A stretch of 64,000 nt of DNA from UBA6623 sp965238125 (lineage in GTDB: Bacteria; Acidobacteriota; Terriglobia; Bryobacterales; UBA6623): contig OZ250179.1 in the NCBI GenBank assembly GCA_965238125.1, forward strand, positions 6,857,830-6,921,829. Reading direction: 5' to 3'. The position numbers and the translations under genes are program-made. Shown here in pieces: positions 34,450-44,541 of this stretch (positions are counted from its first letter, which is position 1; the number at the start of each line of letters is the position of its first letter). Under the pieces are notes generated by a model. That model was not told the origin of the DNA, made no database searches, and saw only the letters and a program-made list of their open reading frames with translations.

Positions 34450-34760
34450 TACTGCGTCCAGGGCACGGCGTCAAGCCGCTTGAGCTCAATCTTTTCCTTG
34501 CAGGATTGACAAAAACCGAAGTCTTCCCGGTCAACCCGCCGCAGAGCATCCTCAACTAGGTTGAGATGAGAAAGGCTCGTGTCGCTCTGGTGCGAGAGAA
34601 ACTCCTTGGAATAAGAGTTAGCCGCCTGCGCCGCGCTGTCTTCCGGGTCATCCTCGCGTGTGGTGCGAATGGCTTGTCCGCTGCGCGAGATCAAGGCACG
34701 AACATCCTCCTGCTCCTGTTCGAGCCGCCGACGGTACCTTTCCAATTGTGTCTTTCGCAT
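34374..34760 (-). CDS. DksA/TraR-type C4 zinc-finger protein
   Basis: A 128-residue regulator: an N-terminal coiled coil (LERYRRRLEQEQEDVRALI), an acidic turn (TTREDDPEDSAAQAAN) and a C-terminal four-cysteine zinc finger (CQSC and CRRC). DksA-type proteins reach into the RNA-polymerase secondary channel and act with ppGpp. The DxxDxA-type acidic tip of E. coli DksA is only loosely matched, so it may be a TraR/YocK-like member. Start chosen at MRKTQLERY; the longer frame has no family support. Confidence 0.88.
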   Translation of the reverse strand: MRKTQLERYRRRLEQEQEDVRALISRSGQAIRTTREDDPEDSAAQAANSYSKEFLSHQSDTSLSHLNLVEDALRRVDREDFGFCQSCKEKIELKRLDAVPWTQYCRRCQELAEELNTTEPSRDISVRS

Positions 34761-35008
34761 GGAACCAAAACAAGTTAACGTTAAAGTCAGGCGCGAGATC
34801 GTAAAGCGTATTCTAGGGACGCTCCGGCATACTGTCAACCGTCACCGTATGAAGCCTTACCGAGGCGTGGGCATGCGACAAGTCCGCCGAAGGCATGGGC
34901 CACTCGCGAAACTGTCACACGGGCGATTGGCACAAAGGGTGTCCGATGATAAGCTTCGTGAAGTAGATCAGTTTGACACGATCGAACCATCCGCATAGGA
35001 GAAATGCA

Positions 35009-36352
35009 ATGCGTCGCAGCGTAGCTCTGATTTTCACTCTTGTGGCACTGACGGGCTCCCACGCCTGGAGCGCGCCAAAGACCGAGGATGTTACGTTTCA
35101 TCGGGATGTCCTTCCCGTCCTCCAGAAAAATTGCCAAACCTGCCATCGCCCGGGAGAGGCCGCTCCGATGTCTTTTCTGACCTACAAAGAGACTCGGCCA
35201 TGGGCGCGGGCGATCCGAGAAGCGATTGCATTAGGAAAGATGCCGCCCTGGGGCGCCGAGTCCGGCGTGGGAAAGAAGTTTCGCAACGACCGGCGCCTCG
35301 AGGAGGCTGAGATCGAAATCCTCAAGGCCTGGGCCGACCAAGGCGCTCCGGCCGGGGCCGCGGCCGATGCTCCGCGGCTGCTCGAGTTCGTAGAAGGCTG
35401 GATCATGGGCGAGCCCGACAAGGTCTGGCGGCTTCCCGAGGCGTATCAGGTCCCCGCGAGCGGGACGATCGAATACACCTACTTCATCATCCCCAACGCT
35501 TTCCCCGAGGACACATGGGTGGAGGCCGCAGAAGTTCGTCCCGAGGCTCGTTCGGTGGTGCATCACATCATCGCTTATGCCCGCCCACCGGAATCGACCT
35601 GGCTGGAAGGTTATGAGCCGAGACGATTCTTCGTTCCCGAGGACAGGAAGAAAAAGGAACAACGCCCGCCCAACCTCAGCCCTTCTCAGTGGCGACGGTG
35701 GGTGGCGGGGTACGCGCCCGGCGTGCGCCCGGCGAGGTACGGGTCGGGTTTAGCGAAGCTGATTCCGGCGGGGTCGGACCTGATCTTCGAGTTGCACTAT
35801 ACGGCGGATGGGACCGAGGTTCGCGATCGGTCCTCGGTGGGGATCCGAATCGCCGAGCAGCCGCCAGAGAGGCGCCTGGTTGGCGGCGCGGTCGTGAATG
35901 GCGGATTCAAGATTCCTCCCAATGCCTCGAACCATCGCGTTGATGCCTCTGTCGAGTTCAAGAAGGACGTCACGCTGCTCGCACTCACGCCGCACATGCA
36001 CCTTCGCGGCAAGTCGTTCGAGTTTCGGGTGATCTATCCGACCGGGGAATCGGAGATCCTGGCGCGCGTGCCGAACTACGACTTCAATTGGCAGATTACT
36101 TACGAACTCGAAAAACCGATTCCTCTTCCCAAAGGGACGAAAATCGAGTGCACGGCGCACTTCGACAACTCGCCGAACAACCCGCACAATCCTGATCCGT
36201 CGGTCGAAGTCGGCTGGGGAGATCAGAGTTGGGAAGAGATGATGATCGGCTTCTTCACTCTGGCTGCGGATATGGATCACGATCCCGACAAGTTGTATAA
36301 GGGTCTGAAAAAAGAAGAGAAGCAGGAGTCAACCGGCGACGGCAGCGACTGA
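35009..36352 (+). CDS. Secreted c-type cytochrome / copper type II monooxygenase-like protein
   Basis: A 447-residue exported protein. After a Sec signal (residues 1-22) comes a single-heme motif NCQTCH (Cys42, Cys45, His46) with Met-Pro-Pro-Trp at 78-81 as in small cytochromes. The C-terminal two thirds resemble the PHM/DBM copper monooxygenase fold: VVHHIIAY (185-190), a second-domain ELHYTADG, PHMHLRGKSF (His at 329 and 331) and HFDNSPNNPHNPDP with GDQSWEEMMIGF at the end. The substrate is unknown; such genes are frequent in Acidobacteria. AGGAG lies just before the chosen ATG. Confidence 0.84.
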   Translation: MRRSVALIFTLVALTGSHAWSAPKTEDVTFHRDVLPVLQKNCQTCHRPGEAAPMSFLTYKETRPWARAIREAIALGKMPPWGAESGVGKKFRNDRRLEEAEIEILKAWADQGAPAGAAADAPRLLEFVEGWIMGEPDKVWRLPEAYQVPASGTIEYTYFIIPNAFPEDTWVEAAEVRPEARSVVHHIIAYARPPESTWLEGYEPRRFFVPEDRKKKEQRPPNLSPSQWRRWVAGYAPGVRPARYGSGLAKLIPAGSDLIFELHYTADGTEVRDRSSVGIRIAEQPPERRLVGGAVVNGGFKIPPNASNHRVDASVEFKKDVTLLALTPHMHLRGKSFEFRVIYPTGESEILARVPNYDFNWQITYELEKPIPLPKGTKIECTAHFDNSPNNPHNPDPSVEVGWGDQSWEEMMIGFFTLAADMDHDPDKLYKGLKKEEKQESTGDGSD

Positions 36353-36455
36353 TCCGCCGCCGACATGCGGCCTCGTCCGGCCCAATACCGCTAGGGGAAG
36401 GGATGAGTCCTTGATTCGCCGAGGCGTGCTCGTTGGTTCCCCGTAAGATAGCGGT

Positions 36456-36899
36456 ATGACTCTCCTCTTTGTGCTGCTCGCCGTGGCGGCCGGCTGTTTG
36501 CTCCCGGTCCAGGCCGGCGTCAACGCGTCGCTGCGGTTGTCGTTGGGCCATCCGATTCTTGCCGCCGTTACGAATTTCTTCGTTGGGTTAAGCCTGCTCG
36601 TAAGCTACGCGGCGGCTACGCAAATCAAGTTGCCGGCGGTTTCTCAGATCGCCAAGGCGCCGTGGTGGTGTTGGGTGGGAGGCTCAATGGGGACGCTACT
36701 CGTTCTCTCCGGGGTTGTCTTGTCGCATCGATTGGGCGCGACGACCTTCGCGGCCTGCATTATTCTCGGGCAGTTGGTTGCCTCGGTCGTAGTCGATCAT
36801 TTCGGCTGGGTCGGTTTTCAGCAACACTCGATCAATTTTCAGAGAGTGGCCGGATTGGTTCTTCTGGCGGCCGGGGTGCTGTTGATTCAGCGATCGTGA
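36456..36899 (+). CDS. DMT-type small membrane transporter (YdcZ/DUF606 family)
   Basis: A 147-residue protein with five hydrophobic helices. The start LLFVLLAVAAGCLLPVQAGVNASL and the segment HRLGATTFAACIILGQLVASVVVDHFG are typical of the DUF606/YdcZ family, small relatives of drug/metabolite transporters. It may work as a homodimer or with a partner; none is adjacent. Confidence 0.85.
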   Translation: MTLLFVLLAVAAGCLLPVQAGVNASLRLSLGHPILAAVTNFFVGLSLLVSYAAATQIKLPAVSQIAKAPWWCWVGGSMGTLLVLSGVVLSHRLGATTFAACIILGQLVASVVVDHFGWVGFQQHSINFQRVAGLVLLAAGVLLIQRS

Positions 36900-36926
36900 T
36901 GGTTTGGTGAAGGCTCGCCGGAAACC

Positions 36927-37110
36927 CTACTTGCCCTTGAGTCCGAAGCAGTACACATTGGAGTCGTAGTCGACGGTATAGATCCGACCTTCGGCGACGG
37001 CCGGGCTGCTGAAATGCACCCAGGTTTCCATTGCGTCGCCGCTGTTGTAGAGCTCCTCTCCCGTGCGGGCATCGAGCGCGTGGAGAACCTGCGGGCACGA
37101 CCCGCAACGG
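36927..37110 (-). pseudogene. C-terminal fragment of a PQQ-type beta-propeller protein
   Basis: About 60 codons survive: LHALDARTGEELYNSGDAME, then VHFSSPAVAEGRIYTVDYDS and YCFGLKGK, i.e. the last one and a half blades of a PQQ-binding-like propeller. No related sequence continues upstream beyond about 37110. The next 240 bases (to the terminator at 37353) contain nothing recognised. Confidence 0.75.
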
Positions 37111-37352
37111 ACGGGTTCGGGCTGAAAGTAGTAGGGGGAGACTGACGTCCCCGAGCGCGATAACCCGGGTGACACCATTGGCAAGCGCCCGGCCGCAATA
37201 TGTTTCGCAGTTGAGCCGCGGCCCAAGGAAACCGAGCGAGTGAGCCCTCCGCGGAAATAGAAAAAAGCGCCGCCCTCGCCTGTTAGCTTATATCGACGAT
37301 TCGACCTGGTAGAGACTCCGTGTCGACGACTTGGTTTCGCTGGATTTGATCC

Positions 37353-37382
37353 AAAAAAAAACCCGCTCTCAAAGAGCGGGCT
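37353..37382 (-). terminator. Strong rho-independent terminator for the CHRD gene
   Basis: Read on the minus strand: AGCCCGCTCT-TTG-AGAGCGGGT followed by a run of nine T. Stem of about nine GC-rich pairs. It sits ~140 bases beyond the end of the CHRD gene and is the clearest intrinsic terminator in the window. Confidence 0.88.
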
Positions 37383-37520
37383 GATTAAGGAGAACAACCA
37401 CTTAATCATATGTTACTGCAACTCCAAGGCAAAACGCCTTCGCGAAGCAGGTCGCCACAGGGTTCACGCCAGAGCGGATACCCGAGCCGTCACCCCGTAA
37501 CCGCCACTCATCGCTCAGCC

Positions 37521-38146
37521 TTACTCGCCACGACGGAGTACGCCGTGCGTCAGTGCGATTCGACGAACCAGTTCTGCAATGAGGTCGACCTTCGCCTCCA
37601 GCGCGGCGATGGCCGCCAGCTCTTCTGCGGACGCTCGGTCGACTGCCTGGGCAACAAACTGGGCTCTGACCTGCCCGCGAAGAATTCCCGCTGGATTTGA
37701 CTGCGAGTGGAGATTGATGTAGAAGTCCTCGGGGCTGCGAGGATTCTCTCGACCGTTGCCATACCCTGCGGGTCATCCACGATCACCTGAAGAAAGATAT
37801 TTCCGAAGCGGCCCGTCATCGGCGTGCTCAACCCAGAACTGATCACCACAGGCCCGCTTTCTCCGACCACACCCTCGTGAATGTGCAGAGCGACTACTGT
37901 TTCCTCCTGCCCGAAGAAGTAGGTCACCCTAAAGTCGACGAAGGCGTTCAACAAGTTGCCGTCGTCGTCGCGTCGGACATGGATGGCAATATTTGACAGA
38001 CCGCCGGCGCTGACCCCTTGGAGAGGCGGCTCCTCAAAAGTTGGACTCAGGTCGGTCCGGTACAAAGCTGTTGCCGCCGAGTCGGCCGACAAGATGATCG
38101 GCACCATGACTAACGCCAACGTTAGAACGCACAAATGTTTCATCAC
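37521..38146 (-). pseudogene. CHRD-domain secreted protein, frameshifted
   Basis: Starts with a Sec signal (MMKHLCVLTLALVMVPIILS), followed by a chordin-like CHRD domain (VVALHIHEGVVGESGPVV). Near 37731, inside the GCAGCCCCGAGG stretch, the frame is lost: one added base restores the expected EDFYINLHSQSNPAGILRGQ motif and a helical tail ending at TAA 37523. With one base restored the protein is 208 residues. As it stands, translation would run in the wrong frame to 37550. The lesion may be a true frameshift or a homopolymer sequencing error. Confidence 0.8.
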
Positions 38147-38264
38147 GTTTCTCCTTTCGAACGAAAATGCACGTAGATCCCCAAGCGGACCTATCGTAAC
38201 GCGGAATTTCCGATTTAGACCCCTCTTGCTTATCCGGTTGTTTCAGCAAGCCCCAAGATCTAGT

Positions 38265-38291
38265 CCAGGATTTCCGATTTGGCTCCTCTGA
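38265..38291. repeat. Solo IS1380 end
   Basis: The 27 bases starting CCAGGATTTCCGATTTGGCT are identical to the left end of IS1380 copy A (40344-40370), in the same orientation, but no element follows. Instead the DUF262-HNH fragment begins at once. A related GGAATTTCCGATTTAGAC lies ~60 bases upstream. Confidence 0.8.
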
Positions 38292-38294
38292 TAG

Positions 38295-39056
38295 CGGATA
38301 CTCAATTACCCGTTGCAGGTTTATGTCTGCGAGGGGAACGCCAGCGAGAAGCTGGATTGGTTCAGGATCATCAACATCGCGGGCGAAAAGCTGACCGGCC
38401 AAGAGCTGCGGAATGCGGTCTATGCTGGCCCGTGGGTGTCCGACGCAAAGCGGCATTTCAGCCGGAAGGGGGCCGCCTGCCCGGCTTATGCAATTGGCAG
38501 CCGGTATGTGAATGGGAGGCCGGAGCGCCAAGAGTACCTTGAAACCGCGATCCAATGGATCAAGTGCGAGCGCCAGACGGTCGAGGACTACATGGCCGCG
38601 CATCAGCACGACAAGACCGCAACCACTTTGTGGAACCACTTCCAGTCGGTAATCAACCGGGTGAAGGCGGTTTTCCCGCGCTACCGCAAGCCAATGAAAG
38701 GCGTGGATTGGGGCGGGCTTTACGCGCACCTTAAAGACGAGAGCCTTGACCCCGTAGGGCTTGAGGCCGACGTTGTCCGCCTGATGATGGACGACGATGT
38801 GACAAGGAAAGCGGGCATCTACCCGTATCTCCTCACCGACGAGGAAAAGCATCTCAACATCCGCGCCTTCTCCAATGCCATGAGGCAGCAGACGTTCGAG
38901 ATTCAAAAGGGCATCTGCAAGCTATGCGCGAAGGCGTTTGAGATGTCGGACATGGAGGCCGACCACATCACCCCCTGGTCGGAGGGCGGCAAGACAACCG
39001 AGAAGAACTGCCAGATGCTTTGTAAAGCGTGCAATCGCAGAAAATCCAACAAATGA
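38295..39056 (+). pseudogene. 5'-truncated DUF262-HNH (GmrSD-like) nuclease
   Basis: The reading frame enters in mid-domain with YPLQVYVCEG and WFRIINIAGEKLTGQELRNA, the C-terminal part of a DUF262 (GmrS-like, DGQQR-type NTPase) domain, and ends with an intact HNH domain: CKLCAKAF, MEADHITPWSEGG and CQMLCKACNRRKSN. The N-terminal DGQQR half is gone; a stop (38292-38294) and an IS1380 end lie immediately before. Full-length relatives are modification-dependent or anti-phage nucleases. A shortened product from TTG 38313 is possible but would lack the NTPase motif. Confidence 0.8.
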
Positions 39057-39083
39057 GCACATTCGCATCATGCCGGAGCGCAA

Positions 39084-39791
39084 GTGACTACCGGGTTAGA
39101 GCACGTTCCGGGAGTGCCAGATAGGGTAGCGCCCAGAATCGTGCGAATTTATACGCTAAGAGGTTTCGAGTCGGTGCTTGCTGGATCGGTGCAGGTATCG
39201 ACCGGTACGAAGACGAGCTTGGACCAGTATTCACGCGAGTTCATCGCCGAGAAGGCCCGGCTGCGCCCCGAGGATCTCGGGCTCGTACGCACGGCACGAC
39301 GATCTCACAACCAACTTGGCCTGGCGTACCAGATCGCCTTCATCCGGCTCACGGGGCGGGCGCCGGGCCAGCAACCTTTCGAGATCCTCGAGGACCTCGT
39401 GGGTTATGTGGCAACGGAGCTGAATGCGAATCCCCGAGATCTAGATCTCTATGCGCGGCGCCGGGAGCGCTCGGTCCAGGACATCTGCGAGGTCGTTGCC
39501 AGCGTGATGGCCTACGGCTGCAACATTGGCCCCGAGACCATGGCCCGGGTGACCAACGACGTCTCGTACAAGGCCATCCGCCGACTCGCCGACTGGCAGT
39601 TCAGCGAGGACAAGCTTCGCGGTGCCCTGGCTGACCTCGTCAATGGGATCTCTCGGTGCGACGCCGCCGAGGTCTGGGGCCACGCGAGGAACCTCGAGCA
39701 GCGACGGCCAGCGCTACCTCTTTCCCAGGAAGACCCTGAAGGCCACGTACAGCCATCGCCATCCGATTCGCGCCGTCACGTCTGTCGGTAA
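39084..39791 (+). pseudogene. Internally deleted Tn3-family transposase
   Basis: The first ~130 codons match the Tn3 transposase N-terminal domain (DUF4158): RPEDLGLVRTARRSHNQLGL and LVGYVATELNANPRDLDLYA. The frame then jumps directly to the C-terminal transposase region (VASVMAYGCNIGPETMARV, then DKLRGALADLVNGISRCDA), omitting several hundred residues with most of the DDE core. After WGHARNLE the frame is shifted; SSDGQRYLFPR continues in another frame. It is a transposon relic, not a functional enzyme. The 200 bases that follow show nothing else on this strand. Confidence 0.78.
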
Positions 39792-39846
39792 ACACGCTTC
39801 TCTCCCGAGACCTCACCGCAGCCCTGGAGCGGCTCGGTGAGCCGAG

Positions 39847-39966
39847 TCATCCGGGGCGCTCTTTCGCGCCCTCCGCGCCGCCTGACAGGAAGGCGAACGA
39901 GACGACGATCTGGCCGATGAGATAGCCCAGAGTCAACTGCAGAAAAACGCGGCTGCCGTGGTCCAT
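39847..39966 (-). CDS. Possible 39-residue membrane peptide
   Basis: MDHGSRVFLQLTLGYLIGQI begins a short frame with one hydrophobic helix (LQLTLGYLIGQIVVSFAFL). It lies 26 bases downstream of a small membrane protein gene on the same strand. No clear ribosome site is visible, so it is only a candidate. Confidence 0.3.
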   Translation of the reverse strand: MDHGSRVFLQLTLGYLIGQIVVSFAFLSGGAEGAKERPG

Positions 39967-39992
39967 CGGCTGAAGCCTGCGCCAGAGCGGCT

Positions 39993-40310
39993 TCAGTCTC
40001 TCGCTACCGCGAACAGGCTCTTAACCGCTACGACCAAGACTGCGCCCCCCAGGAAGAGCACGAGATTCGCGATGATCCGGGTCACCAACTCCCCGATGTA
40101 AGGGATCGCTCCGACGGCGTTTACCGCTACGATCAGCGCGATCGCCGCTAAGAGGAAGGTCTGACTCTCCTTGTCGCTTATATTCAAGGATCCGACGATC
40201 AGGCCGAGCACTGCGAGTACCCAGCCAAACCAAGCCTGTTCAAAGCCGAAGCCTCCGGCCACAGCGATCACTAGTCCAACGATAAAAGAACACTTGCCCA
40301 CTAGCACCAT
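39993..40310 (-). CDS. Small four-helix membrane protein, unknown function
   Basis: A 105-residue, strongly hydrophobic protein with four predicted helices (SFIVGLVIAVAGGFGF; FGWVLAVLGLIVGSL; FLLAAIALIVAVNAVGA; IIANLVLFLGGAVLVVAV). Not recognised as a named family. It is flanked by an IS1380 element on one side and a Tn3 relic on the other, so it is probably accessory DNA. Confidence 0.6.
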   Translation of the reverse strand: MVLVGKCSFIVGLVIAVAGGFGFEQAWFGWVLAVLGLIVGSLNISDKESQTFLLAAIALIVAVNAVGAIPYIGELVTRIIANLVLFLGGAVLVVAVKSLFAVARD

Positions 40311-40343
40311 TTTGCCCCTCCTTGCCTAGAAAACAGAATTGCA

Positions 40344-42004
40344 CCAGGATTTCCGATTTGGCTCCTCTGACGGCACGAGTCTACACCCTCACCCGGCGAA
40401 GCGCAACCATTTCTCCACCCGAAAGAGGCGGCGGCTGAGGCGGGACCGATCGAGCCCCCTTCTTGCCCCTCATGGGGGCTGATCCGCCGCTGCGAAGTCA
40501 ATTTCGCAGACACCCCTCCGAGCTTCCGTCCTCAGTACACAGATTTCGCATTCGCCAAGTGCGGTGCTAACCACCCGGCACAGGCAGCGCCCAGATCCTC
40601 CGCAGCATGTCGCCAAACAGCCGCCGGTTCAGATGTCCCTCGGCCAAGAGCAACCAGTAGTACCGCGCGTGCTTGACCAATCTGCCGCCCGTCTTCATCA
40701 ACCGCTGCTGCAAGCTCGTCAGTGACCACGTCTTGATCCTGTGCGGCAACCCGAGTCGCCGCCACAGGTTGCCCAGGTTGTAGGCCGGCACGCTTAACTG
40801 CAAGCGCACCTCGTTCGCCCGGAAGCGATGGCACGACAGCCGCGTCCAGTGCGTCGCTTGCTTACCTTCTTTGATCCACTGCTCCGCCGTGCCGCGCTTG
40901 TTGTAGAAACGCACCACCGACCGGCTTGGCAAGCTCATGTTCGTCACGATAAAACCGACGCGCGCGAATAGCTCGCCCTGGTGGTGCTCGACCTTGGCGA
41001 CAACTCGTCTCGGCCCCTTCCAGCTCTCCGCCTGATAGCGAAAGCTCTTGTAGCGCACTAGCGGCTTGCGGCCGGGCCTCCCCGGCGGACGAAACAGGAT
41101 GTCTTCGATCTCCAGCTCCAGGTTCTTATTGGCCGGAATGCGGATCGCGTAGTCCGCGCCGCGCTCCTCCAGCGCCTCGTAGATCTCCGGCTTGGCAAAG
41201 GCGGCATCGCCCCGGAAGGCGACCTGCTTGCCCGCAGCCTGTTGGCGCTCGATCTCCGGCAACAATAGCTCATCCCAGTCCTCGGCGCTGTGCACGTTGC
41301 CGGGACGCAGCTTGGCAGCGAGGCAATCACCATGACCGTTGAACAAAAGCAACGGGTGGTAGCAGACCGACTCGAAGTGTCCGTTGTAGGCACTGCCTTC
41401 TTGTTGGCCATGGACCGGACTCTCGGTGGAGTCCATGTCCAGAACGACCCGCTCGGAGTCGTCGAACGCCTCCGCTTGCCCGACCAGCTCTCGGTTCAGC
41501 GCCATCAGCCCCAGCAGGTTCTCTTCGCTCGCCAGCATCTCCGTCTCGAAGCCATGCAGCGTCGAGGTCAAGGCCGCTCGGCGATCCCAGTTCCTCTGCG
41601 AGCCGATCAAGCGAAACGTCGGGTCAGCCGACACTCGGACGGCGTCGTTGACGTCCTCGTAGCCTGCCAAGCGGCTGTAGATCGACTGGCGCAGCAGATC
41701 GGCCAGCGGGAACTTCTTGTTCAAGCCTTGTCGCGAGTCGCTGAGATACTCATCGATCAGCTTCCCGAGACCGAGCCGCTCGTCCAGTTCGCGAACCAAA
41801 ATCAGGCCACCGTCGGAAGTGACATGCGATCCCTGGAAATCGACTTTCAACAAGCCGTTGAAACTTAGCTGGAATGGCTTGGTTTGTTCTCACCCATTGG
41901 GTGTTGGCCTCCATGGCGTCCTCATCGGGCTCTAGCCCCTATGAATAAAGACGCTCAAGGCCGCTGGAAGGTCGGGATGTCAAACATCAAATTGAAAATG
42001 CGGG
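40344..42004 (-). mobile_element. IS1380-family insertion sequence, copy A
   Basis: The ends are CCAGGATTTCCGATTTGG on the left and the complement of CCCGCATTTTCAATTTG on the right; the same pair of ends bounds copy D. Length 1661 bp. The transposase is read on the minus strand and carries a 1-nt deletion near its start. A partial second copy follows only ten bases away in the same orientation. Confidence 0.85.
40567..41897 (-). pseudogene. IS1380 transposase A (N-terminal frameshift)
   Basis: DDE transposase with the family's conserved blocks: SDGGLILVRELDERLGL, VLDMDSTESPVHG (first Asp region), FRGDAAFAKPEIYE (second Asp), and YNKRGTAEQWIKEGKQ (Glu region). From the ATG (41897) to the stop the gene is 1331 bases, one less than the 1332 of copy D; the missing base lies in the first dozen codons and puts a stop there. 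Re-initiation at TTG 41853 would give 428 residues lacking only ~15, so activity is not excluded. Confidence 0.85.
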
Positions 42005-43447
42005 CTGATATCAGGAGTCTACACCCTCACCCGGCGAAGCGCAACCATTTTCTTCACCTTCTTCACCCGGAAGAGAGCGGCGGCTGAGGCGGCACCGATC
42101 GAGCCCCCTTCCGGCCCCTCATGGGGGCTGATCCGCCGCTGCAGAGGCAATTTCGCAGACACCCCTCCGAGCTTCCGTCCTCAGTACTCAGATTTCGCAT
42201 GCGCCAAGTGCGGTGCTACCTGCCCGGCACAGGCAACGCCCAGATCCGGCCCAGCATGTCACCGAATAGCTTGCGGTTGAGATGCCCGTCGGCCAGGAGC
42301 AGCCAGCAATACCGAGCATGCTTGACCAGCCGTCCGCCCGTCTTCATTAGCCGCTGTTGCAAGCTCGTCAGCAACCAGCTCTTGATCCGTTGCGGCAGTC
42401 CGAGCCGCCGCCACATGTTGCCCAGGTTGTAGGCCGGCACGCTCAGTTGTAGCCGTACCTCGTTCGCCCGGAACCGCCGGCACGACAGGCCTTGTCCAAT
42501 GCGTGGCCTGTTTGCCTTCCTTGATCCACTGCTCCGCCGTGCCGCGCTTGTTGTAGAAGCGCACCACCGAGCGGCTTGGCAAACTCATGCTCGTGACGAT
42601 GAATCCGACGCGCGGGAATAGCTCGCCTTGGTGATGCTCGACCTTGGCGACAACCCGCCTCGGCTTCTTCCAGCTCTCCGCCTGATAGCGAAAGCTCTTG
42701 TAGCGCACTAGCGGCTTGCGGCCGGGCCTCCCCGGCGGACGAAACAGGATGTCTTCGATCTCTAACTCCAAGCTCCTGTTCGCCGGAATACGGATGGCGT
42801 ACTGCACGCCGCCTTCCTCCGAAGACTCATAAACTTCCGGCTTGGCAAACGCCGCATCGCCCCGGAAGGCGACCTGCTTGCCCGCAGCCTGTTGGCGCTC
42901 GATCTCCGGCAGCAGCAACTCGTTCCAGTCCTCAGCGCTGTGCACATTGCCGGGACGCAGCTTCGCCGCCAAACAATCACCGTGCCGGTTGAACAACAAC
43001 AACGGGTGGTAGCAGACGGACTCGAAGTGCCCGTTGTAGGCACGGCCCTTCCTGTTGGCCATGGACCGCACTCTCGGTGGAGTCCATGTCCAGAACGACC
43101 CGCTCGGAGTCGTCGAACGCCTCCGCTTGCCCGACCAGCTCCCGGTTCAGCGCCATCAGCCCCAGCAGCTTCTCTTCGCTTGCCGGCATCTCCGTCTCGA
43201 AGCTGTGCAGCGTCGAGGTCAAGGCCGCTCGGCGACCAGTTCCTCTGCGAGCCGCGGAACGTCGGGTCAGCCGATACTCGGACGCGTCGTTGAGGTCCTC
43301 GTAGCCCGCCAAGCGGCTGTAGACCGACTGGCGCAGCAGATCGGCCGGCGGGAACTGCTTGTTTGTGCCTTGCCGGGAGTCACTGAGATACTCATCGATC
43401 AGCTTCCCGAGACCGAGCCGCTCGTCCAACTCCCGAACCAGGAATTA

Positions 43448-44541
43448 TTGAGTCTCGCATAATATCCTGTCAATCGAGACAAAGAGAAGACTGTTTCCAG
43501 AAAGCGGTAATCAAGCGCGTTTTGCGGCGCGTGCGCCGCAGCGTTTTGCGGGCACGTTCGTCGAGTTCCCAGTAGTCCTTCGGACAGACGTTCGGCAACT
43601 CGTGCTGTTTCCAGTACGCCCAGATGTATTCCACCGGATTCAGCTCCGGCGCATACGCCGGCAAATACTCCGTCACGATATGGCCTTGCGAGAGTTCAAT
43701 GAACTCTCGCACCATCCGACTGCGATGCGCCGGCAAGCGGTCCCAGACGATCATCAACGGGCCGTCCATGTGGCGAACCAAGGCCTGCAGAAAGTCGATG
43801 ACCTCCAACTCGCCAATCGCGCCGGGATAGAGCCGAAAGTAAAAGTTGCGCAACGTCAACCCGGCCGACACCGAAAGCTTCTGCCAATTGAAGTTGAACT
43901 CCAGCAGCGGCGTCTCGCCGCGCGGCGCCCAGGTGCGGCAACGATGCGGCTTCTGACTCCATCCGCTTTCGTCGATGAAGACGATCGTGCGGTCTTGTTT
44001 GCGAGCTTTTTTTTAATGGCCGGCCACCTCTTGCACTTCCAGTCGCGGATGGCCTCTTCGTTGCGCTCGCGGGCTTTGCCGACCGGGCGTTGCGGGCTCC
44101 AGCCGAGCGCCCGCAGGATCTTCCAGACATGGCCCTCGTGATAGCGCACGCCGAACTCGTCTCGGATCAGACGAGCCACCCGCGGACAGCTCCACAACGG
44201 CGTCGGGAAGCCGTGCGCCTCGGGGCCTTCGAGCAGCAGGATCTCCAGGCGTTCGAGCTGCGTGGCGTCTAATAGCGGCTTGCGGCCGGCGCGGCCGGCC
44301 TTGCGCAGCCCGGCCTCGCCTTGCGCCAGGTACTGTCGTCGCCACTCACTGACGGTTTGGCGGGCGACTGTCAGACGCCTGGCGGTTTCGGACTGATTGA
44401 GTCCTTCATCGAGCAAACGCATCGCTTCGAAACGGCGTTTCTCCAATGCTTCGAAATCGCGGCGCTTTCCTTTCGGTGTTCCCATACATAAGAATACGTA
44501 CGGCAACACCAAAAGATGTCACTCTATTTTGCGAGACTCAA
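43448..44541 (-). mobile_element. IS630-family insertion sequence, copy 2 (inside IS1380 copy B)
   Basis: Ends TTGAGTCTCGCAT (left) and the complement of TTGAGTCTCGCAA (right) with TA duplicated at 43446-43447 and 44542-44543. Length 1094 bp, one more than copy 1, with the same organisation. Because it splits copy B it transposed later than that IS1380. Confidence 0.92.
43470..44485 (-). CDS. IS630 transposase, copy 2 (with -1 frameshift signal)
   Basis: Same 1016-base span as copy 1, giving 338 residues after a -1 slip at the run of eight A (T on the plus strand, 44007-44014). The slipped frame reads KARKQDRTIVFIDESGWSQ, restoring the first catalytic Asp. Later motifs IVWDRLPAHRSRMV and YAPELNPVEYIW are intact. 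Amino-acid differences from copy 1 (for example RRDFEALEKRRFEAM and a K/Q change) show the copies are not identical, yet both keep the slip site. Probably active. Confidence 0.87.
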
